This document shows positions 20,699-32,080 of a DNA stretch of 64,000 bases, piece by piece. Position numbers and translations under genes: made by a program. Below the pieces are notes generated by a model, which was not told the origin of the DNA, did no database searches, and worked only from the letters and a program-made list of their open reading frames with translations. Origin of the DNA: Gonapodya prolifera JEL478 (taxonomy: Eukaryota > Monoblepharomycota > Monoblepharidomycetes > Monoblepharidales > Gonapodyaceae); contig KQ965733.1 of assembly GCA_001574975.1 (NCBI GenBank), positions 65,012-129,011 of the forward strand. The letters run 5' to 3'. Positions within the stretch are counted from its first letter, which is position 1. Each line of letters begins with the position of its first letter.

Positions 20699-23600
20699 AT
20701 GTCGCTCTCCGACGCATCCCAGGCGTCAATCAAGGCCTGCGTGGCCCGCGTGGTCCCCCTGGTCGACGACGCAATCCTCGACTACATCCTGTCCTTCTTC
20801 GCAGACACCCAGTCCCTCCTCGACTCCGTCTCTGCCGCCGCGCGATCCAACGCATCCGCCGCCGCCAACCCGCTCGTGGCGGCAATCGACGAGTTCCTGT
20901 CACCCCTGCTGGCTGACGCGGGCGGGGAGGACGGCGACGTCGACCTCGTGTGTCGCGAGATTGCAGACATTGTAGCGGTCGATTTGGCAGCGCCGGGGTC
21001 CAGCCTGTCGCGCATAATCTCATCCTCGTCGTCCTCCTCTGCCTCCGCCAACGGCAACGGCACCCACGCACCCTCCACAAACGGCATGTCCAACGGTCAC
21101 CACTCCTCATCCCACCACTCCTCCACCACCACCACCGCCTCCTCCGACGCCGACGCCGGCCTCGTCAAGCTCCGCTCCCAAGTCTACCTCGCGGACCGGG
21201 ACCACCTCTCCGCGACGCACGACCTGGCCTCTCCTGCCGTCATCGACGTACGTCTTTCGGCCTCCCAGACCGCACGCGCAAAGGTGTCGTCAGTCGACCA
21301 GAAAAAGCTCAAGGACCAGGAGACAAAGGCCGCCCATAAACTCGCAAAGAAGAAGGGCGAGGCCCCCGCGAAGCCCGCGTGGGATTCTAAGCAGGGCCCG
21401 CCGCCGATTATTGTCAATCAACCCAATTGTGAGTGAGAGGGGGGTGGGGGGTCGAGCGAAGCGAGACGTCCGCCGGAGGCGAATGATCCACGAAGTGGAA
21501 TAATCTCGCGAGCAACGGAGGCTGTCAGCCGAGAGGTGAACTCTTGGCGAAGTGGAATAATCTCGCGGAGCCGGATTCCCTGCCACGAAGGGCAGAGAAG
21601 TCGTGCGATGTGGAAGATGAAGAGAGTGGACGCGCACACTACTGGTCGTGTATATACTTCAGGACTTGCAGGACGAAGAGAGATTGACATGAGTGGAGAT
21701 CTGTCGGTCGATATGGACCTCCACCTGACGCTGACGCTGACGCCCCACTCCCCCAGTCACCGCCGACATGACCAAAGACATCCGCCTTGAAGACTTTGAC
21801 ATCTCCTACGCGGGGCACCCCATTCTCAAATCGACCTCGCTGCACCTTTCCGCTCCCACCGCCGACTCTGGCGGGCGGCGGTACGGTCTCGTCGGGCGCA
21901 ACGGCATCGGAAAGACCACGCTGCTCAAAGCGATCGGCACGCGCGAGATCAAGTTCGCAGAGCACATTAGCGTCCTGCACGTCGAGCAGGAGATCCACGG
22001 GGACGACACCACCGTCATTCGCGCCGTCTTGGCAGCGGATTCGGAGCGAGAGGGCCTCCTGGCCCAAGTCGAGGAGCTCACGGCACGTCTCAACAGCCTG
22101 TCTACGACGGGGAGTGCAAAGGATAATGCAGGCACGGACGACGCAGCGGCGTTGACAAAGACATACGCGCGCCTGGCCGCGGTCGACGCAGACGGAGCAG
22201 AGTCCCGCGCGGCCGCCATTTTGAGCGGTCTTGGGTTCGACGCGGACGCGCAGAAGAGGGCGACAAGGACGTTTTCGGGAGGGTGGAGGATGAGAGTGGC
22301 GTTGGCGAGGGCGTGTGAGTTTCATGGGGGCTGTTGAGGGTGGTTTGCGGGGCCGGAGGGGTGCGGTGGAGCGGGGAACAAGTTTGCGAGGACGCTGGTG
22401 GTTTGGGGATGATTTTGGAAGGATCGTTGAGCAGCGGAGCAGCGGACAGGACCTTGTGTTGAGGGAGTACAGGAAGGAGTGGGATGGGGCGATGGGGATG
22501 CACTGCCGGCATTGGAGACCAAGAAAGGCGCATGATGTCTCTGCGGATGGTCGTGTCCTCTCGTCGCATCCCGTACTCACTGAACCCCACCCGTCCTCAC
22601 TTCCTCCCCACGAAACAGTGTTTGTAAAGCCGGACCTGCTCCTGCTCGACGAACCGACCAACATGGTAAGCGCGCCTTACTCGAAGTCCGCTTTCTTTCG
22701 TGACTGAGATACCCCCCGTTGTAGTTGGATTTCCCAGCCGTGGTGTGGCTCGAGAAGTACCTGTCAAAGTGGCCCACGACCTTGCTGGTCGTCAGTCACG
22801 ACCGTAAGTTAAACACCATCGCTGCCTCTTCCCGTTTTCCGTTCGCCCCACAAACCCCAACCCCACCCCCACCACAGGTGCCTTCCTGGACTCGATCGCG
22901 ACGGACATCATCCACCAGCACTCGCTGACGCTGGACCACTACCGCGGCGACTTCTCGACCTTCGTCAAGGCCCGCGAGGACAGGAAGAAGCAGCGCATCA
23001 AGGAGTACGAGACCCAGCTGCAGTACAGGCAACACTTGCAGGCGTTTATTGATCGGTGGAGGTATAATGCCAGTGAGTTTGGCTCGTGTGGGAGGGCATC
23101 GTGTGTGGGGGCAGGGACAGGGACTATTGTTTTGATGTGTCTAATCGCTCCAACACTCCAATCTCCCTCCCACCAAATCCAAATGCAACCCCCGCACCCG
23201 CCGCGGCGACAGACCGTGCCGCGCAAGCCCAATCCAAAATCAAGATCCTCGAGAAACTCCCCCCTCTGGACGCGCCGACCAAAGAAGAAGACGAAGGCCT
23301 TGGCGCAGGCGGGTCGCACATCTACTTCCGCTTCGAAGAGCCCGAGCGGCTCGCCCCGCCCATCATCAAGATGGACGGCGTCACGTTCGGGTACAACGTG
23401 CCAAAGCCACCGCCGCCGGGCTCCAAGTTCATTCTGGAGAATATCACGTTTGATTTGTCGCCGGATTCGAAAGTCGCGGTTGTGGGGCCGAACGGGGCGG
23501 GTGAGTTTCCGGCGTGAGGGGTTGTAGAGGAAATGTGGGAGTCGTGTGGTGGGAATTGGGATGCTGTATTCTCATCCTCGCAACGTCCCCCCTCACCAGG

Positions 23601-24473
23601 TAAAACCACGCTCCTGAAGCTCATCAACGGAGAGATCGAGCCCGTACGCGGGCAAGTGACACGACACGGCCGCGTTCGGATCGCCTACTTCTCGCAGCAC
23701 CACGTGGACGCCCTCGAGATGAACCTGACCCCCGTCCAGTTCCTGGCCAAGAAGTTCCCCGGCCGGCCCGAGGAGGAGTTCCGCAGGCAGCTGGGTAAGT
23801 TCGGTATCACGGGCCCAACGGGGTTGCAGATTCTGGGCACCCTGAGTGGAGGGCAGAAGAGTCGGGTTGTGTTTGCGTGGCTGAATATGACGGTGGGTTG
23901 GGTTCGTTTATGAATGGTGTTTCGTTAACTTCATTCGGTTTGGTTTTGTTGTGCAGTCGCCGCATGTGTTGGTGCTGGACGAACCGTGAGTTCATTTTCT
24001 GCTGGGTGTGCTGTCGAATTTGACTCTAAATTTGCTCTCTTCTACAGGACTGTAAGTAAAAGTCGAGCGCTTGAAACCTTCGCTTCTCACAATGGAATCT
24101 TCCTTACTATCGTAATCTCCGTGTCTTAGAACCGTGAGTGGTGTATCCTCTCCTCTCCGTAACTTTCATCCAAATCTCACGTTTTGATCACGCACAGACT
24201 TGGACATGGACACCATCGAGGCCCTCTCCCGATCTATTCGCAACTTCGCCGGCGGGGTGCTGATCGTATCCCACGACGAGCGGTTCCTGGACTCGGTGTG
24301 TAACGAGGTATGGGTCTGCGAGGGAGGGCACATGGCGCGGTTCGAGGGTAAGGTAGGATCCGGGGATGGGATTGTAAGACAGTAAGTGTGGTGTGGGATT
24401 CTGTCGAAGGATTACGTACAACTGAATTAAATTTCCGCACAGGTACAAGAAGAGTCTAAAGATAGCAGATTAG
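20699..24473 (+). CDS. GCN20: ABCF ATPase, GCN20/ABCF3-like
   Basis: Twelve exons give 813 residues: 20699-21428, 21757-22314, 22619-22665, 22725-22803, 22878-23072, 23213-23500, 23600-23892, 23957-23985, 24048-24051, 24130-24133, 24198-24381, 24443-24473. There are two ABC ATPase domains and no membrane segment. The first has G-R-N-G-I-G-K-T-T, S-G-G-W-R-M-R and D-E-P-T-N-M-L-D; the second has G-P-N-G-A-G-K-T-T, S-G-G-Q-K-S-R and D-E-P-T-N-H-L-D. The N-terminal helical extension of about 240 residues is typical of GCN20/ABCF3, which works with GCN1 on ribosomes to activate GCN2. The Walker B/D-loop of the second domain is split by three introns around two 4-nt exons. Intron 1 (21429-21756) is long and carries mini-hairpins. 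Confidence 0.93.
21450..21600. repeat. cluster of mini-hairpins in ABCF intron 1
   Basis: Short perfect stems follow one another: tccac-gaa-gtgga, cgcc-gga-ggcg, ctcgcgag, ggct-gtc-agcc and ctgcc-acgaag-ggcag. The 20-mer cgaagtggaataatctcgcg occurs twice, at 21491 and 21549. Confidence 0.8.
24048..24051 (+). other. 4-nt microexon 1 of the ABCF gene (GACT)
   Basis: Preceded by ...ctctacag and followed by gtaagt. It is needed to read G-ACT after GAC GAA CC. The flanking introns are 62 nt (23986-24047) and 78 nt (24052-24129). Confidence 0.88.
24130..24133 (+). other. 4-nt microexon 2 of the ABCF gene (AACC)
   Basis: Preceded by ...gtcttag and followed by gtgagt. It gives AAC-C, which joins AC TTG GAC at 24198 to complete T-N-H-L-D. 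The following intron is 64 nt (24134-24197). Confidence 0.88.
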
Positions 24474-24625
24474 ATGGTGTACAATTATTAGCCGAAAAAA
24501 TGACGAAAGAGCTGGTTGCGTTGCGCCATATGTGAGGTTCACCCGAGATCATGAACCCCCAGCCAGGTTTCAGTGGCCATCATTCTCATTGTATGTGAAG
24601 GATCGCACTTTAAAAGCATCCCGAT

Positions 24626-25974
24626 ATGTCATCCTCGGTGCTACACGTGATTCTGGGTGAGATCGAGGAACCATCGCAATGAACGTTGAAAGGACTGATA
24701 TCCGTCGATTTAGGAACTGGACCATCTGGACTTTCTATACTTGACGCTCTCAAAGCGCGGAACGATAAACTTGCCAGCGACCAGAAAACGCGCATTAGGA
24801 CGGTGAATCGAAGCGGGAAAGTCAAGGAAGATGTTCCGGCGGACGTCGAGGTTATGAAGGGAAACGTCACCGATGCAAACGATGTTGCTCGCGTTGTGGA
24901 AGGAGCCCGAGTAGTATACGCGGCGGTGAATGCGCCGAACTATCATAAATGTGAGTGAGCACATGAAAGTGAAGAGTGCTCGAGACTGAAACCATGATTC
25001 AGGGCCCGTCGAGTTTCCTCCACTCCAGACCGCAATCCTCGAAGGGTGTGTGAAAGCTGCTGTACCTAGATTGGTCGTGCTCGATAATTTGTACGCTTAT
25101 GGGCCGCACCAGGGGAGGTGAGTTAAGCACTTTTTGCGGCAGCGTCACACTTGGAACGCTCACATGTAAATCGCCTATGCCAGAACAATCACAGAAACAA
25201 TGCCACACAAGGCGACTGATGATAGGGGTGTGACAAGAGTGAAGCTCGCTTCGCAGCTCAAGGAGTATCACAACGCAGGAAAAATCAAAATCATCGTGGC
25301 GAGAGCGTCGGACTTTTTCGGGCCGAGAGTGCTTCAAAGGTACCAAGTGACTTTGGGGGTCCTGTGCGATCCAGATGTGAAACGCGTTGCATGAAGTCAA
25401 GCCGGCGACCGCTTCATGTATCCCATCATCGGGGGCAGTTCTGTTCAGTTCCTCGGTGATCCAGATCAACCTCACGCGATAACGTACAGTGAGTTAGTCG
25501 AAGGTCTGTTTGAAACTGAGTTCTCAACACCATGATGCATCCAAGTTGGTGATCTGGGAAGGGCGATGGTCACTCTCGCATTTGCACCAGACTCCGCTTA
25601 CGGTGAGGATTACATTGTTCCTTCCCACAACACAAGCTTCAGAGCGCTCGCTGAGGCCGTGGCAAAGGAGGCAGGAACAAAGGCTAATATTTCGAGTGTC
25701 AAAAAGGTGTGTCAAAGTTCGGGCATTCAGATACTCTTCCCGATGTCAACCATAATGGACATTAATGTAGGGCTTTTTACGCACTACCTTTGTTGGACTT
25801 CTGTCCGTCTTTGTTCCTCCTGTCCGTGGCATCGAGGGGCTCTCTTATCAGTTTGATGAGGCCTTTACAGTCGATACCGCGAAATATGTAAATTTGTTTG
25901 GAGATGATGACCGCACTCCTTTGGAAGCTGCCGTCAACGATGCTGTTGCATGGTACAAAGCTCATGCACAATAA
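24626..25974 (+). CDS. NAD(P)-binding epimerase/dehydratase-like protein (extended SDR)
   Basis: Seven exons (24626-24656, 24714-24950, 25003-25117, 25184-25339, 25397-25488, 25546-25706, 25771-25974) give 331 residues. The Rossmann motif L-G-T-G-P-S-G-L (GxGxxG) is at the N-terminus, split by intron 1. D-N-L-Y-A-Y-G-P, R-A-S-D-F-F-G-P and D-L-G-R-A-M-V-T follow, as in NAD-dependent epimerase/dehydratase relatives. There is no canonical YxxxK in the usual place, so it is closer to the atypical NmrA/isoflavone-reductase-like branch. The substrate is unknown. All phases close. It starts 153 bp after the ABCF stop. Confidence 0.85.
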
Positions 25975-26626
25975 ACTTCAGTCTGAATGAGAACTCCCGA
26001 TTTTTGCAATGAGGGGCGGAGCTTGCACACGCCGCAACGTAAAAAGAAGGTTGAAACAACAATACAGCAGCCACCCTTCGTACTCATAAACGGTAAAGAT
26101 GCACCGACTCGAGACGATTGAAGAAGGAAGTCCGGCAAAATGTTTAGGAGCCGGTTCTCAGGGTCAAGCCGGGGAGAGTGCGTTTTGTTTGTTTACACTC
26201 GTCGAAGTGAATCCGCTCGCACTATCTCCGCCCAACCTCATCGAAAGGTCGATCCCCCATCACAGACGGCATAGACTCGCGTCAGTTCAAAGCTTGACCA
26301 AATTTGCGAGACGCCACTCAAGATTCCGATCGGGGAATCCACGGAGAGATTGCTCGAGCTCCGTACGCAGCTCCGCAAGACAGTGCGATCGATATTTGGA
26401 GCTTTTCTTCCCCCCGAAAACAGGAGTGGGGATCGCTGGGCGGGTCTTGACTTGGGGAATATAAGTGAGCGACATCTCTGTGATTTGTCGCGTTGATGGG
26501 CCCAAATAGCACTTAAATTATCCTCAAAGTTGGCATCAAGTCAGGCGGTGTTGCAAGGAGGACTTTCGGCTCTCATCGCCAACGTTTCTCGCTCGACCAC
26601 CCTTCAACTCAGCAACCCTACCATAA
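25975..26626. promoter_or_regulatory. intergenic, upstream of forkhead gene
   Basis: A 652-bp gap between two plus-strand genes. Open frames of 72-121 codons on both strands lack family resemblance and splice support. It should hold the forkhead promoter and 5' leader; I name no element. Confidence 0.5.
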
Positions 26627-27804
<1,178 letters not shown>

Positions 27805-27914
27805 CCGGCGATGTGAATCACATCGATATTTGCTTTTAGTTTTGCTGTACATAGAAATTTTAACATCCTTGCTGTCGACTGATGTGACAAAGAAAATGAC
27901 ATTCGATTCATGGC

Positions 27915-28124
27915 TCAGCCACTTTTCTTCCGTTCGAAGACTTTTTGTGCCGGATCTACGTGCTTTGAGACGATGACTTCGTCGAAGCTGCTTGGAAAGG
28001 CTGCCAACAGGATGCTGGTGCGAAAATGATCTTTCGTTATGTCCCATGTGGACCCCGTTGTCGGTTCAGCTGGACTCGACTGACACGTCCGTTTCTTCCA
28101 TTTCCAATCGGCAACCGCCGTCAT
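27915..28124 (-). CDS. small open frame, doubtful
   Basis: A 69-codon ATG-to-stop frame opposite the 5' part of the MPP-beta gene. It contains [10 protein letters not shown] and V-F-E-R-K-K. I recognise no family, and it overlaps the proposed presequence exon of MPP-beta on the other strand, so it is probably a shadow. Confidence 0.12.
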   Translation of the reverse strand: MTAVADWKWKKRTCQSSPAEPTTGSTWDITKDHFRTSILLAAFPSSFDEVIVSKHVDPAQKVFERKKSG

Positions 28125-29928
28125 TGTTCACCTTGGGCTTTCACATCACGAACAAACTTTATGCTCCTTTTGGAATCGGTCGATTGCGGGGTCCAATGAA
28201 TTCTGGTTGTTCGCAACCTCGTTTTCACTTGAAAGGTTCGCCCCCGGGCGCCAGTCCTCCAGAAGTCCCTTGCCACCACTGTTGGAAAGGCAGCCAAAAC
28301 CCCCTTGGTGGCTCCATCGGCTTTCAGCGTCTCCGTTCCGTATGCGCAGGGTCTTGCAGGTGTTCCCGAGACGAAGGTCAGTCGCACTCGAATGTCACTC
28401 GTGGACACCTGTGGATGCTATCAACTCTTGTCACTCTACCGTAATCAGGTGACCCGCTTGGCGAACGGCTTCACGGTTGCGACCGAAGCGAACCCAAACT
28501 TCCAAACCGCAACTGTGGGAGTCTGGATCGACGCAGGATCGCGGTTTGAGAACGCCAAGAACAACGGAACTGCACACTTCCTGGAGCACATGGCATTTAA
28601 AGTGAGGCCAGAACTGCGCATTTCAGTTCTCTTTTATATTTATCCTTCTTCTACAGGGCACGAAATCGCGGTCTCAAACCGACCTTGAGGTCCAGATCGA
28701 GAACATGGGTGCTCACCTCAATGCCTACACTTCCCGCGAGCAGACCGTATACTACGCGAAAACTTTGAAAAGCGACATCCCTTCGACTGTCGGTATCCTG
28801 GCGGATATCCTTCAAAACTCCACCTTGGACGAAGCAGCTATCTCGAGGGAGCGAGATGTCATCCTGAGGGAGTACGAGGAGGTGCAGAAGCAAAAAGACG
28901 AGGTGGTGTTCGATGAGCTGCACAAGATTGCGTTCCAGGTAAGACAAAATGATGTTGCTGCTATTGTCGCACAATATCACAGCCAAGTTTTCCACCAAAT
29001 AACTTAGGACTCTTCCTTGGGATACACGATTCTTGGACCCACTGAAAACATCAGGAAGATCACCCGTCAGGACCTCGTGGACTACATCAGCAAGAACTAC
29101 ACCGCGGACCGGATGGTGTTGTGCGCTGCTGGAGGAGTTGAACATGACGCGCTCGTTTCCCTGGCCGAGAAGTACTTTGGTGGCTTGGGATCATCTGGGA
29201 ACCCTGGAAAGAAGCCGTTCACCAAGGCGCCTTTCACCGGGTCTGAGGCCCTCATCCGGTACGACGAGCACCCGACCGCCCACGTCGCCATGGCTGTTGA
29301 AGGTGTTGGCTGGACTTCCCCCGACTACTGGCCCCTTCTCGTCGCCCAGTCCATCGTTGGCACATGGGACCGTTCCTTGGGAGCTGCCGCCAATGTTTCG
29401 TCCAAGCTTGCCCAGAAGTTCTACCAGGACAACTTGGCTAACTCGTTCATGTCCTTCAACACCTCCTATTCCGACACCGGGCTCTTCGGTATTTACTTCG
29501 TCTCGGAACGGAAAATGGGACTTGACGACCCCATGCACTGGATCGTCCAGGAATGGATGCGCCTCTGCACATCGGTGACGGAAGCTGAGGTCTTCCGCGC
29601 CAAGAACCAACTCAAAACCTCCCTCCTTCTGGCTCTTGACGGCACCACTCCTGTCGCGGAGGACATTGGCCGACAAATGTTGACGTACGGACGCCGACTG
29701 AACCCCTTCGAGATCGACGCGCTCATTGAGAAGGTCACAGCAGAGGATGTCATGCGTGTAGCGCAGGAGTACATCTACGACAAAGACGTCGCCGTTGTTG
29801 GTTATGGATGTGTGGAGTCGGTACAGGATTACAATAGGGTAAGTGTTGGGTTGTCGATTACTTCGCCTTCTGTGATTGATTATTGTTTTTTCCAGGTTCG
29901 TGCGTCGATGAGCAGGATAGGATTCTAA
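27973..29928 (+). CDS. mitochondrial processing peptidase beta subunit (M16)
   Basis: Six exons (27973-28017, 28236-28376, 28449-28601, 28657-28938, 29008-29838, 29896-29928) give 494 residues. The inverted zinc motif H-F-L-E-H (H105, E108, H109) and the downstream [11 protein letters not shown] helix mark the catalytic M16 beta subunit, which removes presequences from imported matrix proteins and may double as complex III core 1. The first exon is inferred: the frame upstream of 28236 is blocked by a stop, and splicing from 28017 supplies [15 protein letters not shown], a basic amphipathic presequence. Its donor gtgcga is weak, so the start carries some doubt; the body from 28236 is secure. 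Confidence 0.92.
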
Positions 29929-30214
29929 GAGCTGTTCAGACCATGGCGATTGTCGGACGTACTTGTCTAGATTTAGCAGAGTTGTGTGTTCGTCTGGTTG
30001 CCTCTAGGGCTCAAATAGTTTGAGTGCATCATTTTTTGATCTGGGTGACGGGTGTTGTCCGTCTGACGGTGATGAGGCACACCACTCATCACACATCGCG
30101 GTTCCAAAGTTCTTCGACAAACCCCTTAACCCAAAATTTTCAGTACCCGCCAACGTCGTAACATAAGCGTACTCAACAATCCTCTGCGTTGAGGCTTCAA
30201 CGAGACCTGAGCCA

Positions 30215-31646
30215 ATGACTTTTGTTTCCGATGTGCTCGGCTATGTTACGCTTGGGTGTTATATCGTACTGTTACTGCCACAGATTTACAACAACTGGAA
30301 GAGAAAGTCCGGCGAAGGTATGCCCAGATGGACTGTGCTGGTTTGAGAAAACGCGAGATCACATTGTGTTCGTTTAGGTTTCTCACTTTCCAGCCTCGCC
30401 TTCTGGTGTGTCGGGGACGCAACCAACCTGGCTGGATCAATTATGAACAATCTACTTGTGACGGTGAGAAAATGTTTGAGCAAGGCACAGAGAATTGTCA
30501 ACCTACACTGTGAATGTATATAAGTCCCAAATTCTCGCGGCATGGTACTTGCTCATGGTAATTGCATTTCAATATCACATATGACACGTAATTAACGGTT
30601 CTTCGATCAGGATATTGTTCTCGCCATCCAGATTGTGTACTATCGACGGGTGTCATCGAACAACGCTTCAGACGCGCTTCAACCATATGGGTCGCCCACA
30701 AAGCCAGGACTTCAAACAAATGGGGCAGCCTTGGATGAATCTGCATCGACAGTAGTCGGTGAACTTGAGAACAAAAGCGCCAAAAATGTTGCTGTTCGGG
30801 CGTCTGCAGCGCTGAATTCCTCCGAAGTGGAACTAGGATGCACTCATCAATCTTCTCCACATTCGAGACACCCGTCGTCTCTCTCGGGTCATCAGATCAG
30901 GGCAAAGGAAGGAATGAGCTCAGCCCTACGACTTGCTGTGGGAGCCACGACCTTGATCAAAGTGGTGAATGCGCAGGTGCGTGACACAGAGCGCCAATTA
31001 CATCACGTCGCTTTCACTTATAGCGCCGAATATTCGACAGACCGTTGAGAGTGGGAACATTCCCGACGACTACATGACTTTGGGATTGATTCTGGGATGG
31101 GCATCCTCCATCATCTACGATATTGGCCGGTGTGTAACCGGTTCGTTGTTCATCTCCGCGCCAACATCTCAAAACTTGGCATTTCAAAACTTCTTTTGTC
31201 GCCCCAGAGTCCCCATGATATGGCAACACTATGACAAAGGAAGCACCGAAGGTCTGAGCATATCCACAATGCTCATGCTGGTAGTCGGGAACGTCACATA
31301 CACGGTAGGTTTGTTCTTCGCCCCGTGAGGCTCTTTCCCCTCGCTCATTCAGCACAGGGCAGTATATTTGGCGAGTCAACGGAACCTGAATGGATCGCAT
31401 CAAACTGTGTGTGGGGTATTTGCCTCTTTGTTCGGTCGAGGGTGAGCACCGCTGACAAGTTTATTTTCAAGTGCCTTGGCTTTTCGGCAGCTTCTCAGGA
31501 ATCCTCCTGGACGCAATTGTGAGTAGATCACCGACATCCCAACTGCAAAGTGGCCATCACCGTTAATCATATCATCTCCTGTTTCGTCGTCGCAGATCTT
31601 GGTCCAGTGCGCTTGGTATGCTCGCAGAAAGCAGTCACGCGATTAA
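30215..31646 (+). CDS. PQ-loop membrane protein (vacuolar amino-acid transporter-like)
   Basis: Nine exons (30215-30317, 30378-30463, 30525-30557, 30611-30976, 31050-31129, 31208-31304, 31358-31406, 31472-31518, 31596-31646) give 303 residues with seven likely membrane helices. It resembles the Ypq1-3/PQLC2 family, which exports basic amino acids from the vacuole or lysosome. The first PQ motif is intact (L-L-L-P-Q-I-Y-N-N-W followed by G-E-G-F-S-L-S). The second repeat reads R-V-P-M-I-W-Q-H-Y-D-K-G-S-T-E-G-L-S, so its Gln is Met. A loop of about 100 residues between the halves is hydrophilic and Ser-rich. The acceptor of exon 5 was chosen by frame. Confidence 0.88.
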
Positions 31647-32080
31647 TGCTCCGAGCTTTGTCCACACGCTGAGAGATCACACAGATGAACTGAAGCACGC
31701 AACCTGGGTGATGGGAGCCCCAATCTCAGTGATTCGCCTTTTACCCTGTGGGTACCTTCCTTGCAGGCACTACTAAGCTTAGATGGCAGGGTTAGGTTCT
31801 CAATCGTGTATTTCGGTGATGTGCGCAAAATCGTGACTTCAGACGCCAAACATGAAAGCGAATTCATAACCTGGCACATCTTTCGAAAGGGTTGTATTTC
31901 CAAAGGAAACAACAAGTTCCTCCCATTATTAGCTTATATTGCCCGGGGACGTGGACGTGACGGCGGCAACGTTGGCCGGGGAGACTGTAATGATGCAATC
32001 GAGAAAGGTTATCCCGGCCAACTCTTACCTTTCTCAACCACCCGCCCCCACTCCTCCTCCTTCCCCGACACCCCAACGAA
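31647..32080. other. intergenic
   Basis: A gap between two plus-strand genes. Open frames here are not supported by any family. It should include the promoter of the following membrane-protein gene; a C-rich stretch (32035-32075) precedes its ATG. Confidence 0.5.

Noticed and set aside
21639-22664. 341-codon open frame on the minus strand
   Set aside because: Antisense to the first ATPase domain and intron 1 of the ABCF gene, whose motifs are unmistakable.
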